Notes: generated from the sequence alone by a model not told the origin. A stretch of DNA of 64,000 nt from Alteromonas australica (GCF_000730385.1 NZ_CP008849.1:1922001-1986000), one strand, 5' to 3'. Counted from the stretch's first letter, positions 45,678-55,444 are shown. Program-made: numbers and translations.

Positions 45678-46046
45678 GTGGAGGTTTACAGCAATTATAT
45701 GGTGTTTAAACGAATTCAGCAGCATAACCATCAAGTAGGTGGCAATCTGATAAGCGTGCGTTACCAACCCTTAACCACAAAGCTCACCCTTCACAGCAAC
45801 AATAACCAAGTGCTACAGAAACATTTGTGTTTTCGGCCATTTCACAAGGTGGATGTTTGTATTGATGGTATCTTTTACACGGTCAAAATAACGTGGGTAA
45901 TTTTGTGGCAATCGCGCTTGTACAGCAAGCAAACGCTCATTATAAAAGAATTGTTGCCTCAACGGCGTAGACGTTCCATCACGATGATAAGTTATGGCAT
46001 GTGTATTTTGCTGATTCGTTTATTTATGGTGCTTTTAGAACCTTAA
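45678..46046 (+). CDS. Hypothetical protein with a C-terminal membrane segment
   Basis: This frame encodes up to 122 residues. The middle part looks like a beta-rich cytoplasmic domain (KVDVCIDGIFYTVKITWVIL), followed by a very basic run (QRRRRS) and a C-terminal hydrophobic helix (MCILLIRLFMVLLEP). I recognise no family. The GTG at 45678 has AGG seven bases upstream; the in-frame ATG at 45699 is an alternative. A terminator-like hairpin covers its stop codon, which supports it being a real transcribed gene. Confidence 0.5.
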   Translation: MEVYSNYMVFKRIQQHNHQVGGNLISVRYQPLTTKLTLHSNNNQVLQKHLCFRPFHKVDVCIDGIFYTVKITWVILWQSRLYSKQTLIIKELLPQRRRRSITMISYGMCILLIRLFMVLLEP

Positions 46047-46073
46047 CAAAGTAAAGCACGAATAAGGTTCTTT
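46035..46073. terminator. Terminator-like hairpin between convergent small genes
   Basis: AGAACCTTA (46035-46043) pairs with TAAGGTTCT (46061-46069) across a 17-base loop and is followed by TTTA. It lies between the convergent genes ending at 46046 and 46109 and could serve both. Confidence 0.5.
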
Positions 46074-46108
46074 TATCATCTTTTCGTACTATTCGGTTGA
46101 TGTTCTCG

Positions 46109-46528
46109 CTAAATACGAGCCCGTTTTTTAACCACATCAACGGCGTACAAATTGTTTTTTGTGTTGTAAATAGCATTAACAATTATAATCAATGTGCGGT
46201 CGGATTCAGTAAAGGTTGTTACTGTGGTTTGCAAGCTCGCGCCATCCACTAAAGGAATGGAAGTGTTTTGAGAGGTTCTGGTTATTGCTTTCAAATTTTT
46301 GTCTGATAGGGTTCCGCGACCTGATTCCTGCGTTGTCTCGCCGTCAATTGAAACGGTTTCCATGTAAATTTCGACACCCTCGGCGTTATAACCGGTAACG
46401 ACAGCGAAATTCCCCCTTTGTTCTACAGAAACACAATTTGTAGAACAAGCAGGCTCAGCAGAAGTGGGCGCAGCATAAGCAGGGAGCAACGCCGTAAGTA
46501 CTAATAAACAACAAAATAAACGCATCAT
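46109..46528 (-). CDS. Small exported protein of unknown function
   Basis: This 139-residue protein has a clear signal peptide (RLFCCLLVLTALLPAYAAPT, cut after about residue 20). The mature domain is small and beta-rich, and begins with two cysteines that probably form a disulfide (PACSTNCVSV). I recognise no family. The gene stands alone between a hypothetical gene and ssrA, and has its own upstream AT-rich region. Confidence 0.7.
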   Translation of the reverse strand: MMRLFCCLLVLTALLPAYAAPTSAEPACSTNCVSVEQRGNFAVVTGYNAEGVEIYMETVSIDGETTQESGRGTLSDKNLKAITRTSQNTSIPLVDGASLQTTVTTFTESDRTLIIIVNAIYNTKNNLYAVDVVKKRARI

Positions 46529-46623
46529 AATGATATCCCTTCACGCTATGAGGAACCTTCATGTTAAAGCGAGTGATGAAATTTTGTACTGAATTTGCTA
46601 TAAATTTACATAGCCGGAAAAGC

Positions 46624-46647
46624 AAAAAGCCCCTAAGAAGGGGCTTA
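46624..46647 (-). terminator. Rho-independent terminator of ssrA
   Basis: On the minus strand AAGCCCC (46646-46640) pairs with GGGGCTT (46633-46627) across a 6-base loop and continues into five T residues, ten bases after the tmRNA CCA end. Confidence 0.9.
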
Positions 46648-46655
46648 ATACAAAT

Positions 46656-47015
46656 TGGTGGAGCTGGCGGGATTTGAACCCGCGTCCAGAAAATGTCTAC
46701 CTTTGGTACTACATGCTTAGTTTGTCATTTATTTAACTGCTTGGAACTCCGACAAACAGGATTTCCTTGCAGCTGGCCTGATACTGTTTCGCGGTTCACC
46801 CTCAGACAAGGTTCCCTCGCTATCCTACTTGGATGACCTTCCGAATCCCCGCTAGCAGGAAAAGACTAGGGTGGAAGGGCCTATACCGGTTATTAAGCGG
46901 CTAGTGCGTAAGTTTCGTCGTTTGCGACTATTTAAATGCGGCTTTTTTAAGAGGCCAGCCGCACCTCTGCATGCACCTCCGGCGTCCTAGATCCTGTCGA
47001 ATCCTAATCAGCCCC
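46656..47015 (-). ncRNA. ssrA: Transfer-messenger RNA (tmRNA)
   Basis: This 360-base RNA rescues stalled ribosomes together with SmpB. The 5' end GGGGCTGATTAGGATTCGAC pairs with the 3' end, which reads GACGCGGGTTCAAATCCCGC (T-arm) and then CAGCTCCACCA, giving an encoded CCA tail. The resume codon GCA is at 46926-46924, and the tag reads ANDETYALAA followed by TAA at 46896-46894, close to the ANDENYALAA tag of E. coli. A -10-like TATACT lies at 47035-47030, with a short leader before the mature 5' end. The smpB gene is nearby at 48452-48931. Confidence 0.97.
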
Positions 47016-47146
47016 GAATGTGGATGCGAAGTATAACATATCTAAAATGCTGTTAAACGTTTCTTTTATAAAATGACTTTCAAAAGATGCATTTATCATC
47101 AATAACCTTTAAAGTAGGGCGGCTTAAAATCACGTTTGAAGTGCCA

Positions 47147-48403
47147 ATGTGTTCTAATTCTAAAATATATACACCCTATACCTTGCCTTGTGGCGTTACT
47201 GTGCGTAATCGGCTAGTAAAAGCGGCAATGGAAGAAAATATGTCTAGCCAAGGTAATTTGCCCGGTAGTGCGCTTTATACGCTTTATCGGTATTGGGCTC
47301 ATGGCAATTTAGGCATGGTCATTACTGGTAATGTCATGGTAGATAAACAGGCCATGACAGGGCCCGGCGGTGTGGCGCTTGAAAAGCATACACCGTTAGC
47401 GTCGTTCGAACGTTGGGCTAAAATTATTAAGTCAAACGGTGCTTTAGCGGTGATGCAAATAAATCACCCTGGTCGGCAAGTGTTCAAGAATATGCAGGGC
47501 AAAGCGATTGCACCTTCTGCCGTTCCCCTCGATATGGGTAAGCATTCAAAATTGTTTGCCCAGCCTAGAGAAATGACCTGCGAAGATATTCACGATGTGT
47601 GTCGCCGTTTTGTTGAAACTGCGAAACAGGCAGAAAAAGCAGGCTTCGACGGTATTGAAATTCACGCGGCACATGGTTATCTGCTTACCCAATTTTTATC
47701 GCCGCTGACGAATCAGCGTCAAGACGAGTGGGGCGGTTCTATTATAAATCGCGCCAGGTTGTTGATTAATATTGTCAGCCAAATTAGGGCGGTTTGCGCG
47801 AAAGGCTTTATTGTCATGGTGAAGCTGAATTCTGCTGATTTCCAGAAAAACGGGTTTAGTTTTGATGATGCCTGCGATGTAGTAAACCGCTTAGAAGCCT
47901 TGGGTGTGGATGTTATTGAGTTGTCCGGTGGTAGCTACGAAGCGCCTGCTATGCAGGGGCAAACCCGTGACGACACTACGCTTGCCAGAGAAGCCTATTT
48001 TCTGGAATTTGCCCATACACTAGAAAATAAAACCGATATCCCTTTAATGACCACCGGCGGTATAAAACGTGCCGCAGTTGCTGAAAGGGTTATTGAGCAA
48101 GGCTGTGAGTTGGTGGGGTTAGCCAGTGCACTCGCCATAACGCCAGATTTAGCTAAAAAGTGGCAACAAGAATGGAGCTATTCTGGCATTATTCCTCATT
48201 GTGGCTGGCGAGATAAATCGTTAGCCAGCTTAGCAAATATGGCAATGGTACGGCGTCAGCTGCGTCGTTTAGGTAATAATCTCACGACATTGCGAAACCC
48301 TTCGCCCTTGTGGAGCTTGTTGTTAGATTTAATGCACAGAAAATCGATGACCAAGCGTGACGTAGCGGCCAGTCAAGCTGAGCCAGCGGCTCACGATGAG
48401 TGA
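47147..48403 (+). CDS. NADH:flavin oxidoreductase / old yellow enzyme family
   Basis: This FMN enzyme of about 418 residues (TIM barrel) probably reduces activated C=C bonds of enones or similar compounds in the cytoplasm. Family blocks are VRNRLVKAAMEENM, MQINHPGRQ (active-site region), GFDGIEIHAAHGYLLTQFLSP, RQDEWGGSIINRARLL, VIELSGGSYE and MTTGGIKRAAVAE with ELVGLASAL at the FMN phosphate site. The iron-sulfur and C-terminal NAD domains of the larger DCR type are missing, so it is a single-domain member. The ATG at 47147 matches the usual family start; an upstream ATG at 47087 lacks a ribosome site. It is read on its own between ssrA and smpB. Confidence 0.88.
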   Translation: MCSNSKIYTPYTLPCGVTVRNRLVKAAMEENMSSQGNLPGSALYTLYRYWAHGNLGMVITGNVMVDKQAMTGPGGVALEKHTPLASFERWAKIIKSNGALAVMQINHPGRQVFKNMQGKAIAPSAVPLDMGKHSKLFAQPREMTCEDIHDVCRRFVETAKQAEKAGFDGIEIHAAHGYLLTQFLSPLTNQRQDEWGGSIINRARLLINIVSQIRAVCAKGFIVMVKLNSADFQKNGFSFDDACDVVNRLEALGVDVIELSGGSYEAPAMQGQTRDDTTLAREAYFLEFAHTLENKTDIPLMTTGGIKRAAVAERVIEQGCELVGLASALAITPDLAKKWQQEWSYSGIIPHCGWRDKSLASLANMAMVRRQLRRLGNNLTTLRNPSPLWSLLLDLMHRKSMTKRDVAASQAEPAAHDE

Positions 48404-48451
48404 ATTTAAAAGGTGCTGAAGGCGTTTATTTAGGGAAAGGGTAAAGCACAG

Positions 48452-48931
48452 CTACACGCTGTGCTTCATCATACGTTCTTTCTGGCGTTGCCAGTCTTTG
48501 TCTTTCAATGTATCTCGTTTATCGTGGGCGTGCTTACCTTTAGCTAAGTGAATTTCTAATTTTACCCAGCATTTTTTCCAGTACATAGACGTTGCTACAA
48601 TAGAGTAACCTTGGCGGTCTCTAGCGCCCATTAAACGGTCTATTTCACGCTTATTCAGCAGTAGCTTTCTTGCCCGCTCTGGAGCGGCTACCACATGGGT
48701 AGATGCTTGGCTCAACGGGCTTATTCTACAACCCACCAAATAGGCTTCAGCGTTCTGAATAATAATGTAGGCGTCGGTAATGTTAACTTTACCCGATCGG
48801 ATACTTTTAATTTCCCAGCCTTGAAGCTCTAAACCAGCTTCAAATTTGTCTTCGAGAAAATAATCGTGACGCGCCTTTTTATTTTGCGCGATATTTCCGG
48901 TGGTGTTTTTGTTGGCTTTATTCTTTTTCAT
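48452..48931 (-). CDS. smpB: SsrA-binding protein
   Basis: SmpB binds tmRNA and the stalled ribosome in trans-translation. It has 159 residues, starting at the ATG at 48931 (MKKNKANKN). It shows the family core [44 protein letters not shown], the [18 protein letters not shown] block and the basic C-terminal tail ending near [10 protein letters not shown] longer upstream extension to 49015 has no family match and is rejected. It lies divergent from ratA-rnfH, an arrangement conserved in gammaproteobacteria, and about 1.4 kb from ssrA. Confidence 0.96.
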   Translation of the reverse strand: MKKNKANKNTTGNIAQNKKARHDYFLEDKFEAGLELQGWEIKSIRSGKVNITDAYIIIQNAEAYLVGCRISPLSQASTHVVAAPERARKLLLNKREIDRLMGARDRQGYSIVATSMYWKKCWVKLEIHLAKGKHAHDKRDTLKDKDWQRQKERMMKHSV

Positions 48932-49108
48932 AGGCGCTATTATACTGATTGTGTAAAAGAATGTCTGTACACCCAACGCAATATTTAATACTTCGTGGGA
49001 ATGTTTTGTGTTCAAGCCTATATGGGGGCGTTAGCAGAAAAGCGAAGGTGAGTAAGGCGAAAATATTGTGCTACAATGCCGCTTTTGAAAATTGAAGTAG
49101 TGGAATAA

Positions 49109-49540
49109 ATGCCAAGTATTCAACGCAGTGCTTTGGTAGCACATAGCGCAGAGGCAATGTTCAATTTGGTGAACGATGTTGCCGCCTATCCACAATTTTT
49201 ACCCGGTTGTAGCGATAGCAAAATTCTTGAAGCCTCCCACGATGTGATGAAGGCATCATTGTTAGTGGCAAAAGCGGGAATTAAACAATGGTTTACCACC
49301 CATAATGTGCTGGAGCCTGGTAAGCGTATTGATATGCAATTGGTTGATGGGCCGTTTCGTTCATTAAACGGAGGATGGACGTTCTCTGCATTGTCAGAAG
49401 ATGCCTGTAAAATTGAGCTTAATCTAGAATTTGAATTTTCCAATAAATTGGCGGAAATGGCCTTCGGTAAGATTTTTAATAGTTTAGCGTCTAATATGGT
49501 TCAAGCTTTTACAGAGCGTGCCAGGAGCGTATACGCGTGA
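49109..49540 (+). CDS. ratA: RatA / Coq10-like START-domain protein
   Basis: This 143-residue protein is of the polyketide-cyclase/START-like family. In E. coli RatA was described as a toxin that hinders 70S ribosome association, while eukaryotic Coq10 relatives bind ubiquinone; which role holds here is unknown. Family segments are [33 protein letters not shown] and the terminal amphipathic helix [15 protein letters not shown]. Its stop overlaps the rnfH start by four bases (GTGA), and smpB is divergent. Confidence 0.92.
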   Translation: MPSIQRSALVAHSAEAMFNLVNDVAAYPQFLPGCSDSKILEASHDVMKASLLVAKAGIKQWFTTHNVLEPGKRIDMQLVDGPFRSLNGGWTFSALSEDACKIELNLEFEFSNKLAEMAFGKIFNSLASNMVQAFTERARSVYA

Positions 49541-49896
49541 GTGATTTAATTAATTGTGAAGTTGCTTATGCCTTACCTACTCAACAAGCGATTGTGAGTG
49601 TGGCGGTAAAGCCCGATGCCACCGTTGAAGAGGTAATTACGGCGTCGACTATTTTACAGCAGTTTCCAGACATTGATTTATCTAAAACCAAGGTGGGTAT
49701 ATGGAGTCGTGTGGTGAAGCTGCGCGATTCCGTGAGTGATGGCGATCGCATAGAAATATACCGCCCGCTTATTGCAGACCCCAAAGAAATTAGAAAGCGC
49801 CGAGCTGAAAAAGCGAAAGAAGAAGGGCGGGCCGACAAAGTCACGGGTGGCCGCGTTAACCCATTAAAAGCAAAAGAATCACAAGGCGAGAAATGA
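49537..49896 (+). CDS. rnfH: RnfH family ubiquitin-like protein
   Basis: This 119-residue protein has a beta-grasp core: [18 protein letters not shown], then [38 protein letters not shown]. The C-terminal tail is lysine-rich. The [10 protein letters not shown] motif is diagnostic for RnfH. It is coupled to ratA as in most gammaproteobacteria. The function is uncertain. It ends at a terminator shared with the convergent MarR gene. Confidence 0.94.
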   Translation: MSDLINCEVAYALPTQQAIVSVAVKPDATVEEVITASTILQQFPDIDLSKTKVGIWSRVVKLRDSVSDGDRIEIYRPLIADPKEIRKRRAEKAKEEGRADKVTGGRVNPLKAKESQGEK

Positions 49897-49926
49897 AAAT
49901 AGCCAGTTATTACACTGGCTATTTTT
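49896..49926. terminator. Bidirectional rho-independent terminator
   Basis: The perfect 12-bp stem AAAATAGCCAGT (49896-49907) / ACTGGCTATTTT (49914-49925) has a 6-base loop. It serves rnfH and the convergent MarR-regulator gene. Confidence 0.88.
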
Positions 49927-49947
49927 AATGAAAAATCACGAGCAACA

Positions 49948-50427
49948 CTACATGTTCTTTTCGGTAATGCTGCCTAGTTCCAAGAAAGGTGATGCGTCAA
50001 TATCTTCTGCATCCATCATGCTAGCAATACGTTGAACCGTGGCTACCATTTGACTTTGTTCCCATTCTTTAAGCTGCGAAAAACGCTCGACAAAGTGCTC
50101 TTGAAGTGGGCGAGGTGCATCAACTACAGCCGCCTTACCTCGTTCTGTTAAAAACACGCCCACTTTACGTTTGTCTTGGGTGCTCCTAATGCGCGTGGCA
50201 AGATCCCGCGCTTCTAATCTATCGAGAATATTGGTTATGGTCGCCGGGCTCAAATTAATGGAGTCGGCAATTTCACGCACCATTATGCCAGGGCGCTCTT
50301 GAATATTTTGCATAACCAGAAGTTGTGGGCCGGTTAAGCCCACATGCTTACTTAGCTGTTTGCTTCGTAGGTCTACGGCGCGAATAACGCGCCGTAACGC
50401 TACCAACAGTTCTTCTTCTTTTCGCAT
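49948..50427 (-). CDS. MarR-family transcriptional regulator
   Basis: This 159-residue winged-helix regulator has the family core KHVGLTGPQLLVMQNI, VREIADSINLSPATITNILDRLEARDLATRIRS and the wing DKRKVGVFLTERG. It lies 33 bases downstream of the BCCT transporter gene on the same strand and is probably co-transcribed. It should control that transporter and perhaps osmoprotectant metabolism, as BetR/EctR-like members do. The palindrome at 52459-52476 before the transporter is a candidate binding site. Confidence 0.9.
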   Translation of the reverse strand: MRKEEELLVALRRVIRAVDLRSKQLSKHVGLTGPQLLVMQNIQERPGIMVREIADSINLSPATITNILDRLEARDLATRIRSTQDKRKVGVFLTERGKAAVVDAPRPLQEHFVERFSQLKEWEQSQMVATVQRIASMMDAEDIDASPFLELGSITEKNM

Positions 50428-50460
50428 TCTTAATCCAATAAAGAGGTAACCACGCTAGGG

Positions 50461-52431
50461 TTACTTAAGCAAATGAATAAAGTGTTGATGCTTGTGGAAC
50501 TGATCAATAACATCGTTAATCACTGAGATTTTTGACCACCCCATGATGTCATAGTTCTGTCCACCCTCACTTAAGTGTACTTCTGCGCGATAGTACGTGG
50601 GCTTTTCGCTTTCGTCTACCTCTGGCATATCAGTTGGGCCAAATTCAGGCTGTTCAGTGGCCGTCATGTACACAGCGTAAACAAATTCAGGGTCGTTACC
50701 CATGGTTACCGTTAGCATTAAGGCTTCATCGGTTTCCTCTATGGCAACATCAAACTGCTGAACTTTAAATTCTTCGCCAACTTCTGCCATGGCCGTACGG
50801 ACTGTTTTATTCACAAAACGACGCACAGCGTTTTCGTCTGGAAAAGATACAATATTCTCTAATCGGTCTTTCCAGTTTTTGTCTGTGTCACTGTGAAGGG
50901 GCGTGCCTGCCAGCACTTGTAAACTTTCCCGTTTATAGGCTTCTATACGCAGCGCCTTCAATAACCCCATAATGGCAATAAGTAGCACTATGGCGAAAGG
51001 CAGGGCAGCGGCAATGGTCATGGTTTGCAATGCGCCTAGCCCTCCAGCGTAAAGCAATACCGCGCTTACAACACCTACGCCTACCGCCCAGTAGATGCGT
51101 TGCCACAGCGGTGTGTCGTTTTTACCGTGTGAACACAGCATATCTACGACCATGGCCCCGGAATCACAAGATGTCACAAAGAAAACCACAACCATCAGTA
51201 CAGCAATTAAACTTAATACCGAGGAAAAGGGGAACTGCTCTAAAAACACGAACAACGCCACTGAGGTATCTTCATTCACCATGTTTGCCAGTACATCTTT
51301 ACCTTGCACTAACACTTGGTCGATTGCACCATTACCAAATACTGTCATCCAGAAAAGGGTAAAGGCAGAAGGAATAAGTAGCACGCCCATCACAAACTCT
51401 CGGATAGTGCGGCCATACGAAATTCGGGCAATAAACAGTCCAACAAACGGTGCCCACGCTAGCCACCATCCCCAATAGAAGATAGTCCAACCACCTATCC
51501 AGTCGGTTTTTTCATAGGCGAACAAGTTGAAGGTATTTCTAACTAAATCTGAAAGGTAAGCCCCCGTATTTTGCATATAGGCTTGTAGTAAGAACACCGT
51601 AGGACCAAGTATTAAAACAATAAGCAGTAGCAGAATGGCAAGCACCATGTTGGTTTCAGATAAAATACGAATACCTTTATCTAAACCCGTGGCCACTGAA
51701 ATAACCGCTAAACCGACTACGCCCGCCATAATCATTATTTGAACCGTGGTGGTAGAAGGTAAGCCGAATAGGTAATTGAAGCCAGCATTGACTTGAGACG
51801 CCCCAAAGCCTAATGACGTAGACACCCCAAATACGGTGGAGGTAACGGCAAATATGTCTACCACATGCCCGGGCCAACCATATATACGATCGCCAATTAA
51901 CGGGTAAAGGGCTGAACGTAGGGTTAAGGGTAAATTCTGGCGATAAGCAAAGTAACCTAGAATTAGCGCCACTACTGCGTATATTGCCCACGCGTGCACA
52001 CCCCAGTGGAAAAAGGTGGTTTTCATGGCCTCGCGAACAGCATCGATACTGCCTGCTTCAGCGGTAGGGGGGGATAAAAAGTGCATGAGCGGTTCGGCAA
52101 CACCAAAAAACATTAAACCAATACCCATGCCGGCTGCAAATAACATAGACAGCCATGTTTTAAAACTGAATTCGGGCGTGGCGTGATCGGGGCCTAGTTT
52201 AATCTCGCCGTAGCGTGACATTCCAAGGTACACCACAAAAAGTAACACAATGGCTACCGTTAAAACGTAGAACCAACTACCGTTGGTTACAATAACGCTT
52301 TGAATAGCTTTAAAGAGTGAATCTGCTGTTTCAGGTGCACTAGCAGCAAAAATAAGCAGAGCCACTATCAGTATTGAAGACGTGTAAAACACGGGTTTGT
52401 TAAGTGGAGAATGTGCTTGAGTGTCGTTCAC
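50461..52431 (-). CDS. BCCT family betaine/choline/carnitine transporter
   Basis: This 656-residue membrane protein has twelve or so helices. The BCCT signature is visible in the third-fourth helix region GMGIGLMFFGVAEPLMHFL, in FFHWGVHAWAIYAV and in GWWLAWAPFVGLFIARISYGRT. The C-terminal cytoplasmic extension of roughly 150 residues makes it a BetT-like long form, in which such tails often sense osmolarity. The likely cargo is choline or glycine betaine, driven by H+ or Na+. The start is GTG at 52431. It is followed by the MarR gene and lies divergent from a TonB receptor. Confidence 0.92.
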   Translation of the reverse strand: MNDTQAHSPLNKPVFYTSSILIVALLIFAASAPETADSLFKAIQSVIVTNGSWFYVLTVAIVLLFVVYLGMSRYGEIKLGPDHATPEFSFKTWLSMLFAAGMGIGLMFFGVAEPLMHFLSPPTAEAGSIDAVREAMKTTFFHWGVHAWAIYAVVALILGYFAYRQNLPLTLRSALYPLIGDRIYGWPGHVVDIFAVTSTVFGVSTSLGFGASQVNAGFNYLFGLPSTTTVQIMIMAGVVGLAVISVATGLDKGIRILSETNMVLAILLLLIVLILGPTVFLLQAYMQNTGAYLSDLVRNTFNLFAYEKTDWIGGWTIFYWGWWLAWAPFVGLFIARISYGRTIREFVMGVLLIPSAFTLFWMTVFGNGAIDQVLVQGKDVLANMVNEDTSVALFVFLEQFPFSSVLSLIAVLMVVVFFVTSCDSGAMVVDMLCSHGKNDTPLWQRIYWAVGVGVVSAVLLYAGGLGALQTMTIAAALPFAIVLLIAIMGLLKALRIEAYKRESLQVLAGTPLHSDTDKNWKDRLENIVSFPDENAVRRFVNKTVRTAMAEVGEEFKVQQFDVAIEETDEALMLTVTMGNDPEFVYAVYMTATEQPEFGPTDMPEVDESEKPTYYRAEVHLSEGGQNYDIMGWSKISVINDVIDQFHKHQHFIHLLK

Positions 52432-52735
52432 GCGCTAAAAATCCTTTGTCTTATCTATCGTATTGTTATTAATACGGTGAAATATACCGCAAGGTGCAAT
52501 TTTATTACACTTTAGTTTAAATGATTAGAGTACGTCTATTATTGTATTTTATAAAACGGTAAGTGGCCGTTTGGCCGTCGATTATAACAGATGTGTAGGT
52601 GTTTTACATTTTTTAGAAATACTTAGAGTAGAAATTAATTTCTGTTTGTGGGTTAATGTAAAGGATCTTTTTGATATGTGTTTCAAGTAAACACAGTCCA
52701 AAGAATTAAAACTACACAAAGGGAAAACACACACC
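52432..52735. promoter_or_regulatory. Divergent promoter region with operator-like palindrome
   Basis: This 304-base, AT-rich stretch lies between the BCCT gene (minus) and a TonB receptor gene (plus). CGTATT-gttatt-AATACG at 52459-52476 is a perfect 6-6-6 inverted repeat placed 28 bases before the transporter start, where a MarR protein could block transcription. No Fur-type palindrome is visible before the receptor. Confidence 0.45.
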
Positions 52736-55444
52736 ATGCGAAAAACTCAGCTTAGCTGTGCGATTGTCGCTGCACTGGCATCAACCACGCTTGCCGCGCA
52801 AGAATCTGAAGCCCCGGCCAAACTCGAAACCATTGAAGTTACTGCTACAAAGCGTAGCGAATCTATTCAAGATGTGCCGGTTGCGGTTTCTGCACTCGAC
52901 GGAAAAGCCCTTGAAAATTTAGGTATTGATAACTTTCAAGACTATGTCGAATTCTTACCGAACGTTGTATTCCAAGGTACTGGGCCTGGCCAAAACGAAA
53001 TTTATATTCGTGGCGCTGCAACAACCCAGTCCAGTATTACCTTATCTTCAGTTCAAGCGTTACAACCCTCGGTGGCGTTTTATCTTGATGAAATGCCTGT
53101 GTCGATGGCAGGAAGAAACCTTGATGTTTATGCCACCGACGTACAGCGCGTTGAAGTACTTCCGGGGCCACAAGGCACCTTGTTTGGTGCTAGCTCACAA
53201 GCAGGTACAGTACGTTTAATTACGAATAAGCCCGATCATTCAGGTTTTGCCGCAGGTTTTGATACCAGTATCTCTACCACCAAAGGTGGCGATATGAGCA
53301 ATTCTGTTGAGGCGTACTTCAATATTACGCCTACTGATAACCTAGCCTTTAGAATTGCAGCCTACAATGAGAGCCAAGGTGGCTGGATTGATAATGTTGA
53401 GAATGATCCAGAGAACGGCGGTTACATTGGCAGTGCTGTGGTTATCGACCGTATTTCAGCGGAAGCCCTTCAAGCCCAAGGTATCGACCCCGTTGCGATG
53501 GATGCTCGCCGCGAGATTAACGGCTATTCAAGCAGTGAAGCGTCAGTTGTTAGCCCGCGTAATAGTGAACACGTAGAAGATAACTTTAACGACGCCATGT
53601 ACTCTGGTGCACGTTTTGGCTTGTCTTATATTATTAATGACAGTTGGGACGTCTTGGTTCAACACACGGCGCAGACGTTAGATACAGAGGGTGTGTTTGC
53701 CTACGATCCTACCCTTGAGGGTGAATCTTCTGCTATTCGTTTTCAAGCTGATGAAAACTCTGATGAGTTTGGCCTAACCAGTTGGACGTTAAATGGACGA
53801 TTAGAAAAGCTTGACGTCGTCTACACAGGCGGGTACTTAGACCGTGAAATAGACACGCTTACCGATTACACGGGTTATACTAATGGCGGTTTATACTCGG
53901 CATTCTACGTGTGTAGCTACACTGATCTCGACAGTCCAGATGATGCACGCTGCTTAGACCCTACTAAATACTACAAAGAAGACACCACCAGCACCCGTTT
54001 AACGCATGAACTTCGCTTCAGTACCACCATGGATACACCATGGCAAGTTACCGCAGGTGTGTTTTACGATGAACAAGAAGTTGGCTCGGTAGGGCAGTTT
54101 AAAATTGCAAGCCCTGAACTTTTTGAAAACTTAGACAGTTCATGGAATGCACTAGCAGGTGACAAAGGCATTAATAGCGACGGTGGCCCGTTTTCTCCTG
54201 AAATAAGTTTTGTTAATGATGTGACGCACACCATTGAACAAATTGCTGTATTCGGGCAACTGGGTTATGAAATCACCGATTCACTTACCGCAACCTTTGG
54301 TGCCCGTTGGTATCAAATTGACGATATATACCGTGGTGCAACCTCTACTCGCGACGTCACTAGTCGTTTAGAGGCGTACGGTTCTGGCGTTTTAGACCCT
54401 GCAGTCTACGACGACTTGGGGCTAGATGGCGATGATCTTGTTACCGCTATTCAAGACGGTTCATTGGACGTTAGCTTACTGGATGATGATGGCGTACTCA
54501 CCGTAGACGACACCATTTTTAAATTTGGTATTGATTGGAAAGTTAACGAAGACGTATTGCTATTCGCCAACTATTCAGAAGGGTTTAGACCGCCGGTAAC
54601 GAATCGTTTAGGTGGCGACAAAGCCGCTAATCAAGATGGCGCGTTTAATGGCTTCCGTGTACCGGTTTATTCCACCACAGATACCCTAGATAATTATGAA
54701 ATTGGCTTAAAAGGCGATTTCTTAGATGGCATTTTGCGTGTTAACGCAACAGGTTACTATTCAGAAATTAAAGATCTGCAAACCTCTCGTTATGACCCCA
54801 CAAACATTAGTTTCTTAGTGTTTACTGATAATGTGGGCGACGCAGAAGTAAAAGGGATAGACGCTGATATTACCTGGTTGGCTACCGACAACTTAGTTAT
54901 TAATGCGGCGTTCAGTCTTCTGGATACCGAACTTGTGCGTATTAACCCTGAATTAGAGGGTATTGCCGCTGGAGTCGGCAGTAAGCTGCCTTACTCGGCT
55001 GACTTCTCTGGCAATATTAACGCACGATACTTCTTTGAACTGGAAGGGGGCAAAGAGGGCTATGTTAACGCCTCACTTACCTACACAGGGGATCGCCTTG
55101 CAGGAATGGTAATGAATGCCTATGCCATGGAAGACGCTACGCAGCTAATTTATGGCACAGGATCTGGCCTTAAAATTGAAGATGAAGCCGACACGTTTGA
55201 AGGGGCAACCTATCTTGGCTCAGACGGTGAAGTGTTGCGAGGCGGACGATATATCCAAGAAAGCTATGTTATTGGAAACGTATCTGTAGGTATGACCTAT
55301 GAAAGCTGGAAAGTTGAAGCATTTGTTGACAACGTATTCGACAAATCAGCCATCTTAAATATTGATACTCAACAATATACGCCTAAGGTGGTGACAAATC
55401 GCCCTCGTACTGTGGGCGTGCGTTTCTCCTACGATTATTATTAA
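52736..55444 (+). CDS. Large TonB-dependent receptor
   Basis: This 902-residue receptor has a signal peptide cut after TLAAQ (about residue 22) and a TonB-box region, IEVTATKRSESIQDVPVAVSAL. This is the type abundant in Alteromonas and sphingomonads for organic substrates such as oligosaccharides, aromatic compounds or vitamins, and is less typical of siderophores. The plug has NEIYIRGAATTQSS and VEVLPGPQGTLFGASSQAGT. The barrel ends in VGVRFSYDYY, so the last residue is aromatic as expected. It is transcribed alone, divergent from the BCCT transporter, and ends at a strong terminator. The substrate is unknown. Confidence 0.92.
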   Translation: MRKTQLSCAIVAALASTTLAAQESEAPAKLETIEVTATKRSESIQDVPVAVSALDGKALENLGIDNFQDYVEFLPNVVFQGTGPGQNEIYIRGAATTQSSITLSSVQALQPSVAFYLDEMPVSMAGRNLDVYATDVQRVEVLPGPQGTLFGASSQAGTVRLITNKPDHSGFAAGFDTSISTTKGGDMSNSVEAYFNITPTDNLAFRIAAYNESQGGWIDNVENDPENGGYIGSAVVIDRISAEALQAQGIDPVAMDARREINGYSSSEASVVSPRNSEHVEDNFNDAMYSGARFGLSYIINDSWDVLVQHTAQTLDTEGVFAYDPTLEGESSAIRFQADENSDEFGLTSWTLNGRLEKLDVVYTGGYLDREIDTLTDYTGYTNGGLYSAFYVCSYTDLDSPDDARCLDPTKYYKEDTTSTRLTHELRFSTTMDTPWQVTAGVFYDEQEVGSVGQFKIASPELFENLDSSWNALAGDKGINSDGGPFSPEISFVNDVTHTIEQIAVFGQLGYEITDSLTATFGARWYQIDDIYRGATSTRDVTSRLEAYGSGVLDPAVYDDLGLDGDDLVTAIQDGSLDVSLLDDDGVLTVDDTIFKFGIDWKVNEDVLLFANYSEGFRPPVTNRLGGDKAANQDGAFNGFRVPVYSTTDTLDNYEIGLKGDFLDGILRVNATGYYSEIKDLQTSRYDPTNISFLVFTDNVGDAEVKGIDADITWLATDNLVINAAFSLLDTELVRINPELEGIAAGVGSKLPYSADFSGNINARYFFELEGGKEGYVNASLTYTGDRLAGMVMNAYAMEDATQLIYGTGSGLKIEDEADTFEGATYLGSDGEVLRGGRYIQESYVIGNVSVGMTYESWKVEAFVDNVFDKSAILNIDTQQYTPKVVTNRPRTVGVRFSYDYY

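Noticed and set aside
48932-49015. N-terminal extension of SmpB
   Set aside because: The family starts at the KKNKANKN region; the upstream residues match nothing and have no supporting start context.
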